Source: Eupeodes corollae
Taxonomy: Eukaryota; Arthropoda; Insecta; Diptera; Syrphidae
Direction of reading: 5' to 3'
DNA length: 64,000 bases
NCBI RefSeq assembly: GCF_945859685.1
Contig: NC_079149.1
Location: 116,285,575-116,349,574 of the forward strand
Shown: positions 38,011-50,210 of the stretch, one piece after another
Numbering within the stretch: position 1 is the first letter of the stretch
Layout: the number at the start of each line of letters is the position of its first letter
Notes under the pieces: model-generated
What the model saw: the letters and a program-made list of their open reading frames with translations, nothing else
The model's database searches: none
Told to the model about the DNA's origin: nothing
Position numbers and translations under genes: made by a program

Positions 38011-41000
38011 AAATAATTCAATACAAATTTTTTTGTTGGTAATTTTCAATTTTCTCAAGAATTAGAAAACAAAATCATCTACTTTTCAGTTTTTGATCAA
38101 AAACAAATAAGAGCAATGAGTTCTAAAAAAAAAAAAATATTAGATAATCACAAAATATGTGAAATGACTTTAAAAAACAAAAAAAAAATGTACAGTGTTT
38201 TTGTTTTAAAACTTAACGTCCCAAATGTTAACTAAATTGTTTAAACGTCTCTCCAGAAAATAGGTTCATTTTTGATAGTTTTTTAAAGTTCCTTAAACGA
38301 AAATGTATTATATTATGGATATTTTTTATTTTATTATTTTTATGTCATTTGTCTTTAAATCAAAACATTAATTTTATTAATTAAATCCCATTTTTCTGAA
38401 GATATTTTATTACATTTGATGTTAACAACATAATTTAATTTTATTTGATGTTATTAGTTAATATTTTAACAATATTCAACAAAATAATCAACTTCAAATT
38501 CAGAATTAAAAACTTTTTTGAAATTTTCTTTTGTTTTGGTTTTTATAATCTATTGTACCTAATACATTATATGTTATGCTTTTTCCTTTAATTTTTTTTT
38601 AATTCCAGTTTATTTTAATATAAAAATTAATGTGAACAAAATGAAATATTTAAAATAAAGGTTTGGGAAAAAGAATTATTTGGCAACAGTGATTTGTAGA
38701 GTAAAATAATTTTCAACATAAATGAATAACCTCCTGTGGAAGATAACCATTTTAAAATCCACTTATCAAATAATATCTTAAAATTGACCTACTCAAAATA
38801 AAAGAAAACGTATTAAAAACAAATCAATTTGCAAATTTTGAAAAATACTTCCATTATGTCAGATACTCACTCATGTTCATCTTATGAATTCAAAAAGCTG
38901 TCATATTCTTCAATTTTACAGAACACTATACTGATGTACGAGTATGTATGTGCAGTTATTTATAATGATTGATTTTGAACTGAATTAATGCATTAGAAAC
39001 TTACTTTATAACCAGAACACGCACAGATTCATTATTTTGTGTACAATACGAACATTGATTGATTGACACCACCCACAAGGAATCTAAATACGAGTATATC
39101 TCCTCTATTGTATCTATCTCTGGTTAAATTCGAATCAGATTGATTGTTATTGTGAGGCGGTACAAAGCTGAATATGTACAAATGTAGAAAGAGTCGATCA
39201 TCTATAGAGTTTGATAACAATTGTACGATGGTACGCGAGGTGGCGTTGCCATTATTAGTTTCAATTGCTTTGAGCACTTGACCATCAATCTGATTTAATT
39301 GAACACAAAGCACACACAACATCCGCACAAAGTACGCAGAAACTCACACACATATACGTCGAATACGTATGGAATTTAAGTTAAAATAAAATTGATTGCT
39401 TTGCGTAATTATGAGTAATTTACATTTAAATAATTGCAGATTGATTTGTTTAGATCAAAAATATAATAGTGAAATAGTTTTATTTTTTAAACTACTGATT
39501 TACGTACTAACTTCCTCAAAAGGACATGAAGAACTGTTAAAATGTCAAGAAAATTAAGACAAAATATATTTCTGAAGAAAAAACTCTTAGTTGATTAATA
39601 GACAAACAGAATGTACAGATAATACATACAATAACTCCAGTTTCTTTAAATTTCTTAATATTTCAAAGCTATTACCCCGTTACTTCTTCACAATTCCTGC
39701 AACCAGTTTTTCATACGAAAAGTATTCTATAGCCTTTTTTGAAATATATTCTAATTTCAAGTGAATCCTTCCCTTCGTTTGGCAGTGATTAGAGGATGAA
39801 AACCAATACGACAATATTGGTTTAAAAAGGCAGTACATTTATTCATCTAATTGATACACAAAATTATACAGCCTTGAAGACCAATTCCCAAAATACCAGA
39901 CGATTTTTAAAAACCTCCACACCACACACTTGCCACAGGCTATTTAATTTCTCATTTTTGAATTTCAATATGTTACAAAAAAACCTTTAAAATTAGGATA
40001 TTCTCGTGGGATTCCTTAAAAATACACACACACTAAAAATAAGCCCACCAGAGCACAGCATCCTGGCACTGATGTGTCTCGCCAACAACAACAACAACAA
40101 AAACAGAAGGGCAACCCACAAACACACATTTATATAGAAGCTAAACAAATGCAAAAGCCCAAAGAAATAAATCATACAAATGGAATTGTGGGAAGAAGCT
40201 ATCCCAATGCAAGATTCCACAAATGATAAATGACTGCACTTGGGGGCGCTAATTTTCAACGTATGAATGTGCTACATTTTCCACTTTTGGATGGATTTTT
40301 TTGTATAGTTATATATATTTTCTGTTTGATTCTTTTTTTTTGTTCTTCTTTTAATCCAGTAGTACGGTATATAGTATATAGCGTCGGATTAATGAAAAGT
40401 CAACAGGCACTATGAGCTATGACAAATTACGGGCGGCCAAGATAAATGCGGTTTTTCAAGGTGTCATGGTAAGCGACTAATGGCTTTGGTGACACGACAC
40501 GGAAGAGCAGAATAGAGTTGAGCAGACGAGAAAAGCGCAAAGAGCAAATGTCAAAAATGTTCATATATATTCGACTTCTATGGCATAAGCAAACCTCACA
40601 TCCATATTCACATACAACATCAGACATATGACGTATGTTTAGTTGATGTTTTTCAATTTTGTTTTTCATATTCGAAGTGATATTTTAATTTATTTATTAC
40701 TTTTGTTTTCTGTGGAAAAATGAAAAATTGCTTTTAATTTGTATGGGATTAGAGGAATGTTATAGTTGTTGTTGGTTGTAGTTCGTTTGACGGAGGAGAT
40801 TTGAGTATGAGTTATTTTATTTTCATTCAAAAATATTGCGGTTGGACTTTGACATTATACGTATCAGCTTAAGGTTGACCCTTTTCCTACGCGAATAAAA
40901 TTAATTTCGGATTTTGGTCAAGAACTAATCGATGAAATAGTTTTTGTAATCTGTAAGACCCCAAAATCGATTGCTTTTTTCCAATATTTTTCTCTTTTTA

Positions 41001-42410
41001 CACGCTGTCAACAAGGTCTTAAAATACATTGCGATACTATCTAAAAGGTATTTTAAATGGCCTTAATTTGATACTTAATCAAATATTCTCGCCGGTCTCG
41101 TTAATCTTTTCGAATTTTATAATTTCGTCATACAAAATTGTGTAACGAAAGGGCCCGTTCTGTTTAAATGCGTATTTATAATTTGTCACTAGTTGCATAA
41201 GGGAACTTTATAGAAAGTAAATCATTCGTAAAAAAATCGAGATCAAAATTTTACTCAAACATGACATAACGATGGTAAAGAAGTTGTCCGTCCCTCCTCG
41301 GCCCTATAGCCCATATCAATAGGTCGATTAGGTTCAAACTTGGTGTTAGGCCACACAGAATTTAATGGAATGGTCCTTTAATACAGGATCAAATTCATGC
41401 AATCAAGTCTTACACTTTATTTAAAATTGTATATGTTAAAGCGTCGTCATGTGTATTTGTCAAAAAGTCGGTAGCGCAATCTATTCACACCGCCAACTTA
41501 AATACTGCTCCGAATACTGACATATTAAGAATAAGGAGGGTTTTGACAATCATGCATAAGTTTTCTGAGTCTTAAGTTCTACATAATACAAATCTACTGC
41601 TCCTTTTTTGAGAAAAATCAAGTTTTCGATATAACTTCAAAGGTGAAAATTTTGTCATCATTAAAGATGATTTTTCGATGAAATAATGTATCATCTTGAA
41701 TCCTTGTATTAAAGGAAATTATCAAGCCTTAAGACCCAACTACTTGTGCTACATACATTTTAAATTCATTTGTGGAATATTTTATGCCAAAGATCAATAA
41801 GGACCATAGAAGCTTGGGCTTCTTTCAAAACATTTTTGCAATGTTCTTAGTTGTTTCGACATGCACAGTTTTTATTCTTTAAATCAATTTCTTGTCCCAA
41901 CAGCTCATTTGTATATAACAGTCCTAATATTTCTACTACTCCAAAGTGCTGAAGTCTTAAGAACTGCAAAATTTTCAAAAATTTTGTAGTAGATTTTAAG
42001 AACTTTCGGAAGGAATCTTTTAATTTCTTGCATCAAAAGTGAAAAACTGCCCTAAAGTAGGCTATTCAAAAAATTGCCTTTTATAGGTTAAACCCTCTTA
42101 ATTATATTGAAAGCTATAACAGCGCTTTAAATTACAATCACGTGTGTAATGCAATCTAATTTTCATGGATGAAAATAATACGATTTATCAAATTTGATTG
42201 TGAGCAAATGTAATACAATACAATTTGTTAATTTAATTTTATTTAATAAAATCACTCAGCACAAAAAAAACATCCTAAAAAAGGTCCTTAATTCCACACT
42301 TATACAAAAAAAGAACTAAATTTAAAATCAATTTACGTTTGAAATGTACACCCGAGATTGCTGACACTTTTTTATGCTTCTTTAATTGTCTCCTGTACAC
42401 AAAATACACA
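38011..42410. other. AT-rich non-coding stretch
   Basis: No gene recognised. A (CAA)n tract lies at 40084-40101. An F2 fragment occupies 41226-41340. A minus frame at 39032-39328 has coding-like codons but no family resemblance. Confidence 0.5.
41226..41340 (+). repeat. F2 repeat, partial
   Basis: Contains TCGAGATCAAAATTTTACTC, AAACATGACATAACGATGGT, TTGTCCGTCC and CCCTATAGCCCATATCAATA, GATTAGGTTCAAACTTGG, in the F2 order. Confidence 0.65.
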
Positions 42411-42804
42411 CACGGAAAGAATTCTTAGATCAGATCAAGAAAAATAAGCTACAAATCACGAAAAATGAATCCAGTTTTGGACCTTGGCTTCGAAATAAGT
42501 AAATTGCTACTTTTTGTTTGCAATTTCATAAAATGAGCAAAATGAAGATATTGACACTCAAAAATCATATTTCAGTACATTTGAGTAGCATTAATTCGAC
42601 CGAGGAAAACAAATATTTCAAACAGCGAATTGCAATTTGATATTAATTTGTATCAATTTAATGTTAATTCTAATCGTGAATTTCAGCAGGAGTTTGTGGA
42701 TTGAAATTTTTTTCTTGTAGATTATGATTCGTTTTTTTAAATACCTACACACACAAGTGGCAAATTTCAACCCTTGTTTTCTTAGACTGCGACAATATAC
42801 ATTA

Positions 42805-43050
42805 GTTTGCAAATGACAACTAATGTTTTGCTACTTCTTTATTTTAAATTGCAACTTTTGAGTTGTAATTTGAAACAGGTTATTCTGCAGTTTGAAAATG
42901 ACAGTCACAGTTTTGATACTTAGTTATCTTTAAATTGCAACTTTTGAGTCGTAATTTGAAACAGGTTATTCTGCAGTTTGCAAATGACAGTCACAGTTTT
43001 GATACTTAGTTATCTTTAAATTGCAACTTTTGAGTCGTAATTTTAAACAG
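42805..43050 (+). repeat. 86-bp subterminal tandem repeat
   Basis: Units start at 42846, 42932 and 43018 (period 86). Each begins AAATTGCAACTTTTGAGT and contains ACAGGTTATTCTGCAGTTTG and ATGACAGTCACAGTTTTGAT. The last unit is partial, and a more diverged partial unit precedes the first (42805-42845). The first two complete units differ at only a few positions. Confidence 0.85.
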
Positions 43051-43746
43051 TTTCTGCAGCAATTTGTAGCTTTTAAAGATTAATTTACTTTCTATTTTCA
43101 AGGAATCATGTAGAGATTCAAGAACAATTTTTTGCAAAATCAACAATCTTCATTATGATTTACAACATAAACTTATTGGTTTTCGTATTCTCAGGGATAT
43201 TTTTTTAGTTGATCGCGCGCCGAATTATAAGTTTTTGTTACAAATTGCAATGAATATATTCGTAATTGCAACTTTTGAATATCAATTTGCTTATTTTTTT
43301 CAGCATTTTCGTCACAATTTAAGAATATTTCTTATTAATTTAAAAACTATCGTTCTTAATTCACAAATATATCATATTTATTTTTGAATTCAAGAGTGTA
43401 GTCTTATCTTTTGAAGTTTAATGGTAGTTAAAAAATTGAGTGGTTTCACTCTTCTTAGTTGTGAACGAAAACTCTTATCTTTATCTTTATGAAGGAAACT
43501 GAAAATAATTTCTGTCAGTAGTAATGCAATATGAAAATCCACACCTTTACTTATTTTTCATTTCCGTACCATTGTATTTTGTTTGTACTAGAGAATAATA
43601 ATTTAAAAAATCAATAATATATAAAAGAACGACACATTTGAAAGAATTCTTTATTTTTTATTGTTTTTAACTTATTTCTAAAAATACAAATTTAGAAACT
43701 TAAAATTAAAATATATTATACTATTTTTATTATTTTTTTACTCCAA

Positions 43747-43806
43747 GTTTTATTATTTACATGATAGTTTTATTATTTACATTACAGTTTTATTATATTA
43801 CATATT
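43747..43806 (-). terminator. Three 20-bp tandem repeats, each with an AATAAA signal
   Basis: Units GTTTTATTATTTACATGATA (43747), a near-identical unit at 43767, and a diverged one at 43787 are arranged head to tail. On the minus strand each contains AATAAA (43749-43754, 43769-43774, 43789-43794), the polyadenylation hexamer, directly after the SAM gene's stop codon at 43798-43800. The third unit overlaps the stop and the last codons. Use as poly(A) signals is inferred from position and orientation. Confidence 0.5.
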
Positions 43807-44540
43807 TACACTGTTTCGCCAATCTTCTATTTTAGAACGCAATTTGGCCCAGTTGCCCACATCTGTTGGAAATAGTGTTATCAAATCCCTTTCATTCAGT
43901 AACCTTAAGGATTCCAAATCTGTGATATTAAAAGCTGAAAAAAAAAAATCCAAAAATTGTTCGATTTTACTAATAAGATTGGATTATACCTAGGTCAGTA
44001 ATATTGATTTGGGTGACCGTTGGACCATGAACAGTAATAAAAGAAAATATTTACTTATGCCACTTTTGATATGCATGACTATTTAAAGCAACATTAGCTT
44101 TATGTTTATTTTTGTAGGTTTCTATGTCTGTTTTCTCGGGGATATTAATATTAAATTATTCTAAAACGTAAGGAGAAATTTTAAATTAATTTTTATCATT
44201 TCTCAGTTTGTCCTTCGTGGTGAATAACCAAATAAAATTGTTTTCCAACCAAGATATTGAAGTCGACATCAAATTCGAAATGATGAAAAAACCCAAGAAA
44301 AACGAAATAGCCTGATTTTCTTTTATAAAAACAAATATATGTACCTATATATATGTATATACATACATATGTAGGTGGAACGTTGTTTTCAATTATTTAC
44401 TTACAAAGAAAGTGATTATATAAGGTATCAAGTCCCCAGAGACTGAGTAAATCATACACATTTTTTGTGTTTTGGTTAAAATTGTCAGTTGCCAGTTCAT
44501 TTATATCTGGCTGGTCACTTGACCCAGCATTTGACGTCAT
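43798..44540 (-). CDS. Small spliced SAM-domain protein
   Basis: Two coding exons on the minus strand: 44540-44405 (ATG to donor GTAAGT at 44404-44399) and 43934-43798 (acceptor T-run plus CAG, stop TAA at 43800-43798). They join in phase across a 470-bp intron to give 90 residues. A non-coding upstream exon probably ends at 44808 (TAG|GTAAGT) and splices to an acceptor TTTCTTTTTTAG at 44564, leaving 23 bases before an AAAATG start. Residues 1-27 are polar and probably disordered. Residues 28-85 read as a SAM domain (VYDLLSLWGLDTLYNHFL, then NITDLESLRLLNERDLITLF, then WAKLRSKIEDW). SAM domains usually mediate protein-protein contacts and polymerisation; nothing else is encoded, so partner and role are unknown. 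It lies within a putative transposon (42411-46243), so it may be transposon cargo or a host gene. Confidence 0.7.
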
Positions 44541-44807
44541 TTTAAATTTTTTTTAAAAATTTCCTAAAAAAGAAATAAAATTTAAGTTCAAAACTTTACA
44601 ACGTTTTGATAAATTCGAAAGACGCACAATGGTTTTCAATTACTAGGTATTTGTAACAAAAGGGAAAATTATTAAATACTTTTGCTAATTTTGTGAAAGG
44701 CTTTGTGGTTGAATAAAGTTATTATATTTTTATTTAAGCGCTGTCTTGAATGAAACATCAAAAAAATACTAATAAACATTAATTACTTGTCACTTTATTT
44801 TACTTAC

Positions 44808-45360
44808 CTATGCAAGGCCGGATATCAAAAATAGTTAAATGAACAATTAATTTCCTTTTTGTTAAAATTTTTATTTTTACACCACTTGACAAAAACAATA
44901 TATTAACGCACGCGCGACTGTTTACGAATGAATCGAATGATATGGAATTTCAGGAATTTCAACTCAGAAGCCCAGTGCAAAGCCAGCCACATACATAGCT
45001 GAAAATGCTAAGATTATATGTGTGTATATACACTACAATGCAATTCGGGAGCGGGACACCCAAAAACATCATCACTAAGTGAAAATTCTATTGCACATCA
45101 ACCATGTGTGCAGAGCAACGGCGGCGCTAACAAGAAATTATTCTTCGTCCAGCAGATTTTTGGGCACGAGCGCAACAACAACCACATTAACGTTGCGCAT
45201 CCTCATCATCGACGACGTTGACGATCGAATCGAAATCAGACCATCAACATACACGTGCGCAGGCCACACCCTTTTTCATAGTGTCGTGATAAGCGGTACT
45301 TGCGACCGAGAACGACGTCATCGAAGGAAAATAAATATCAACGGGTAACTGCCAGCTGCA
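44808..45360 (-). promoter_or_regulatory. GC-rich upstream region and likely 5' UTR of the SAM gene
   Basis: GC content rises sharply at about 45050-45350 compared with the flanks, with many CpG words (CGACGACGTTGACGATCGA, GAACGACGTCATCG). On the minus strand the region leads into the putative first exon, which would end at 44808. ACAGTCGCGCG near 44920 loosely resembles an insect initiator. No TATA box is placed convincingly. Promoter function and the transcription start are inferred. Confidence 0.3.
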
Positions 45361-46243
45361 GCAGCAAAATAAAAAAATAGTCAAAAGAAATACTAATAAA
45401 AAATGTTTTAATGAATGGCGAAAGTCACGTTACCATAGACCCCCGTCCCCCCTTGTCCCACCTTGTCAAACTCAGCAAAAACCCATGATATTTATATAAT
45501 ATAAAATATCATCAAATAGACAAAGCAAATATTGGTATTGAGAAATATTCTGCAATTCTTCCATCGAGAGAATCAAAAATCTATGTAGCTATGTAATGTA
45601 AATGCATAAATACGCATAGCACTTTGGCATGCACAAAGAAAAAATGTGGCTCCACGTCTCCACGACGCGACGGTTGGCGCGAAGAGCGTATTGTATTTGC
45701 ATTGTAGATAGTAAGCGAAGTAACAAAAAAAAACATAATACAAAATTGGATTGACTGCATGCAAATCACCATATAAATATTTTTAAATTATTACCCTGAA
45801 AAGACTAGATTAAGACTAAAAGAATTGTAATCTACTGTTTAGATTTTTTCTTAAATCAGCAAATAGGTATTTCGTAAATTACAATATTGCAGCTTCAATA
45901 TTTATATTGTGATTATATTTTATTGATTTGAGAATTGAGAATGCTTAAATCACCGCATACATTTCGCAAAACAAGATTAATGAGTAGTCAAATTAAATTA
46001 TTCCCCTAAAGTAGTAGATTGCGACTCAAAAGTTGCAATTTACTTTGATTTCAACAAGCTCGAATTATAACTTTTGATAATAATTACCAAATTATAAAAT
46101 TTTGTATTTTACGAAGATTTGAATGCTGAATTACAACTTTCTCATTCATTTTATAATAAAATCGTCTTGATTTACTAAAAAAAGGGTTTTCGTAAATTGC
46201 AACCTAAAATTTAGCAATTAGTGATTTTTCAATTCTCTCCGTG

Positions 46244-48997
46244 CACATTTTCCTATACTATATGTGCAGTTATATGTATGTGTTTGTGTATATATTTTTT
46301 TAATCTCTCTAGGGTTCTTTAATATTTATGTTACCCGTCGACAAACACACATGCCAATCAATTCAAATATTTACCTTTCAATAACATATTCAAAAATTAT
46401 TTATGTACGTACATATTTTTTTTTAAATATTCCTGGATCCTAAAGCCCAGCTAGAGCACTTCTACTTCCTGTATGTGTATTGTGTATACACCTACTCCAA
46501 AACACCATGGAGCCATCCATGCACAAATTATCCTTGCAAAAACAATTCAACATAAATGTCGCCCTGTCGCTATACTCAACACACTCGTACAGACAAGTGA
46601 GACGTATAGACATAACTACCCTTCTAGCAGAGACAGAGCCAGCGCCACCTGAACAAATTTTTGATCTATCAAAATATTTGCACAATTTAATGTGTTTGGC
46701 AGTTTTTTCTTTTGGTCCATTTTGTTTTTATTATTATTATTTTTGAGTGAAACTCACTTTGATCCGGTCCCTAAATTGTTTCAAGCGACTGGACAGCATT
46801 AAAATCAACCATCCCTGAACTTATGTAAAGAAAATAAAATAAAATTTAACAAACACCAAAACAACCCAACGACCAGAACGAAATTCATTAATATTTTCGC
46901 AGCCTACGTTTACGTTTACGTCCAATGCGGAGTATTCAGAGAGGTTCAATGTCGGTACGGTATTGAAAAATACGTCATCATATCACACCCTGGTTAGGCT
47001 TTATAGTATAGCCAACAACCATCATCGCCATCGGCAGCATCAAGGACACATTGTATGCGGTCCATTTATGATATATGAATATTTAAAACTACGACCGAAC
47101 GAATCTAATATGTTTCAGAATCAGGATTTGCTGTTATTTTGTTTCGTATAGAATTCCCGTGAGTGTGCAATGTTTGTACACATAAAACATAAATACACAA
47201 AACTTTAAGTGATGGCTTTGATATCCGATTCCGTTTTGAAAATAATAAAAGCTAAAAAAAAATAGACAACATTTTTCCAAACAATTTCAAGTCAGATCAC
47301 AGCACGTGACATATTTAAAATAAATTTAAAATAAAATATTACGTTTAATATAACAAAAAGGTCAAATAAATGGAACACCTCTTGACAGTACCTTTATTCT
47401 TGTTCCTAAATAAACTTTTGCGGAGTTTGTTTTGTTGTTGTTTTGGAAAAGAAATAAATTAGAAAAAAAATCACTTTCTTTTACTTTGAAATGATTTGCG
47501 GTGTGCCTCAAGGCCGAGAGGCTTAAGGTGTTTTTGATTAAATTTAAGTTTTATGTTTCCGTCATTTTGTGACATCATGTTCTTAAGATTATTTATAACA
47601 CTGGATTTTTTATATTTTAATTTCGAATTTTTAATTTGGACCCGGTTTTGTTTGAAATGGGTATGGTACATATACAAACAGGTATAATTTTGGGAAGGTG
47701 TTCTTTTTAATCAGGATATAAATTGCGAAAGTTGGTGCCATAATAATTATTATCAAACAGAATTACCAACTAAATGAGCTCTTTGAGCTATAATTTTCAA
47801 AGATAGAGCGCACGGTTGTGTCCAATTGTCAACTTACCACAAAAAACATCAGCACCAAAAATATCATTAGAAGAGCGTTATGTTTAAAAAATCTTATACT
47901 GCCTTACGAAATAATAAAGCAGCACTAGCAATATGCTGAATAAGTATTAGACTGTTTGAAAGAATGTTAAAACCATAGTGTCTATGATAATACCTTCTTC
48001 AAGCACTATGTCGTTTCCTTGATGTTAAAATCTGTGAGCTTGAATGGAGTTAAATTTTTTTCCTGAAGTTTTTATGGTTCGTACGTTCTTTTACAAATTA
48101 AAGTAATTTAAAAATTTTAATTTTAAAACGTAAATAGTTGCTGAAGTTTATATGCTTTCCGAAAGGTATCATTTAAAAAACAAACAAAAGAAAGTATTGG
48201 ATTTGTTTAAAATCTAAAAACGATTTTTTTTGGAAAATTATGTAAAAATATTGGGAGTCAAATAGGAATTTAAAAATGTTTATACACCCAAACTTACACT
48301 CCAGCCCTTTTGTCATAAGAAAACTACAGAGGAAAAATCCAGAAAATAACAAAGTTAGCCAGACTTAATGAAGTTAAAATTGTAAATGGATTTTGTTTAC
48401 ATTTTTTGAAAATAAAATTTACAGGAGCCCAAAAGCTTATCGAAGTTTATATTTTTAAAAAAGATAGACCATGGATAAAATTGAAAAATTTTGGAATACA
48501 AGATACACCTTTCTTCATAATTCATTTAGAAATCAAATTCTAAAATTGAAAAGCTTCAATTGTATTTTAAAAACTCAGAAAAAAATTTAATGAAAAATGT
48601 AAGAACGAGAAAGAAAGAGCAACGAAAACGGAATTAGGTGTTTTTTTTTATAGAGGTGTGGTATTCAATGTGGCAATTCTTTTTTCTAAAGGTGTCTTTT
48701 TAAGAACTGTTACTTGATTTATGCTCAGTGTGGTTTGCATCTTGAATAATGTTTGAAAATCGTTCAAATTTATTACCAAATAATTGGTTGTGTCCAATAT
48801 TCGGTAGACATAATCCCCCAAAAGACTGAGTAGTGCCAGTAGCTATTTTTGATGTAGAGCTGAGTATCGAAGACCACCCGAGATTTGCGGAAGTATCAAT
48901 CATTTTGGTTTTTGGGCTTAAGAAATCCAATTCGTGCAAGAATCTAGCCTTAGTTTATTCAAGCTAACAGCGGCGGCCACTTCCCCGAATTAATTTT
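46244..48997. other. AT-rich non-coding stretch
   Basis: No gene recognised. Moderately GC-richer segments at 46440-46640 and 46900-47050 carry no identifiable domain on either strand. Confidence 0.5.
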
Positions 48998-50210
48998 AAA
49001 AATGGCTGAGATGCAACCCACACTGATAACCTCCAATCCCGTCTGTCGATTTGTCTTGCTTAAAAGTTGGAAGGTTTTCGTTTGGGTTAAAAAACTTGTC
49101 AGTTGAATTATTCTTAAACATTTTAAAATTACCAACAAAATTGTTCATGTAAAGAAATAGTTTGGTTTGAAAATCTACTTTTGTTAAAAAGATTTTTAGT
49201 CGAAAACAAATTTTTAAAATTCTAGTCGCATTTCTTAAAAGTTTTCATTTCTTATATAAACAATTACAAATTGTATGAATGGAAATTAATTTGAAGTCAA
49301 TAAATTCAATTGTTCACGAGCTAACGAGAACCGGACATACATTTTTATCAAATTTGCGTACTATTTTTTGTAGATTTTATTTTTTAATTAAAAACAGACA
49401 GAATATCGAAAACAATAAAGACAATATTTTTAATTTTTGAAAAGCTATTTGAGTCGAAATTAAATTTTTACCAAGTTTTAGTATTGTTTTTTCTTTTAGG
49501 TTTTCGTTGAATGTTGACAAAAATATTTTTTATATTTGGAAGCCATAACTTAAAATTTTTGGAAATATACAAGTTTTTGTAAAATAAAAACTGACAATAA
49601 GATTTTTATCAAAATTTTAATAAATATTGACAACATTATTTGTTAAAAGATAAAAGTAGTCTTAGACCAATATCTCAAGTTTTTGAAAAGATATTTGGTC
49701 GAAATTCAATTTTTACCAACTTTGAGTAATGTTTTTTTATTGTTTTATTTCTTATGCTACTGTCAATTTGATTTTTCTCAAAATTTTACCAGATGTTAAA
49801 AACGTAATTTTTCGTTGCAAACATTTTGTTTATAGATGAAATCATTTTTTGTTCGAAAAATTTTCGAGTTCAAAAATTATTTTGATTTATAAAAAAAACA
49901 GTTTATTGGATTTTTTTCAAAAAATATACTGGTTTGGTATTACGTTACAATATACCTATACAATTTAACATTTAATGCAATTCTCTAGCGTCATTTGCTA
50001 GCGTCAAAATTTGCACCTTTTTTTAAACTGCTATGTTAAAAAACCACGCACGCAATTTTCTTGAGAGCCCTTTCTGCATTATTATCTGTATAACAAAATT
50101 TATTTGGAGTTGATATCTTTTCTGGTTCTTGACCTATGGACGACGAAAAAAAGTCAAGAACGTATTGACGTACGAACGTACGTACACACGCACGCATAGA
50201 CAGACAAAAC
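48998..50210 (+). repeat. F1 repeat, lacks the 3' terminus
   Basis: 5' end AAAAATGGCTGAGATGCAAC, then CCACACTGATAACC and CCCGTCTGTCGATTTGTCTT. Three to four internal units follow, then GGTATTACGTTACAATATAC, GACCTATGGACGACGAAAAA and an ACGTACGTAC tract ending CACGCACGCATAGACAGAC. The final 80-100 bases with the TAACTTCC/GGAAGTTA palindrome are missing; the copy at 54255 is cut at a similar place. Confidence 0.8.

Larger units (their letters stand above)
42411..46243. mobile_element. Putative DNA transposon carrying a SAM-domain gene (unclassified)
   Basis: The left end reads CACGGAAAGAATT (42411-42423) and the right end, on the minus strand, CACGGAGAGAATT (46243-46231): 12 of 13 bases match. 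Four-base direct repeats CACA abut both ends (42407-42410 and 46244-46247), although the left flank is a CA-rich run. Both ends share internal motifs in inverted order: AAATTGCAACTTTTGAGTCG occurs three times on the left (42846, 42932, 43018, with one variant) and once inverted at about 46022-46044. Subterminal repeats of this kind are typical of CACTA/Chapaev-like transposons, but assignment is open because no transposase is visible. The only gene found is the SAM-domain gene at 43798-44808. The alternative is two unrelated repeats flanking a host gene. Confidence 0.5.

Noticed and set aside
39032..39328. Minus-strand frame with coding-like codon use and a possible acceptor near 39295
   Set aside because: No matching donor or neighbouring exon could be found and the sequence is not recognised.
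42805..43050. CRISPR-like array
   Set aside because: The 86-bp units are repeated throughout, with no unique spacers, in an insect-like genome.
47495..47530. GVPQG-like reverse-transcriptase motif
   Set aside because: Only five residues match and neither side continues the family.
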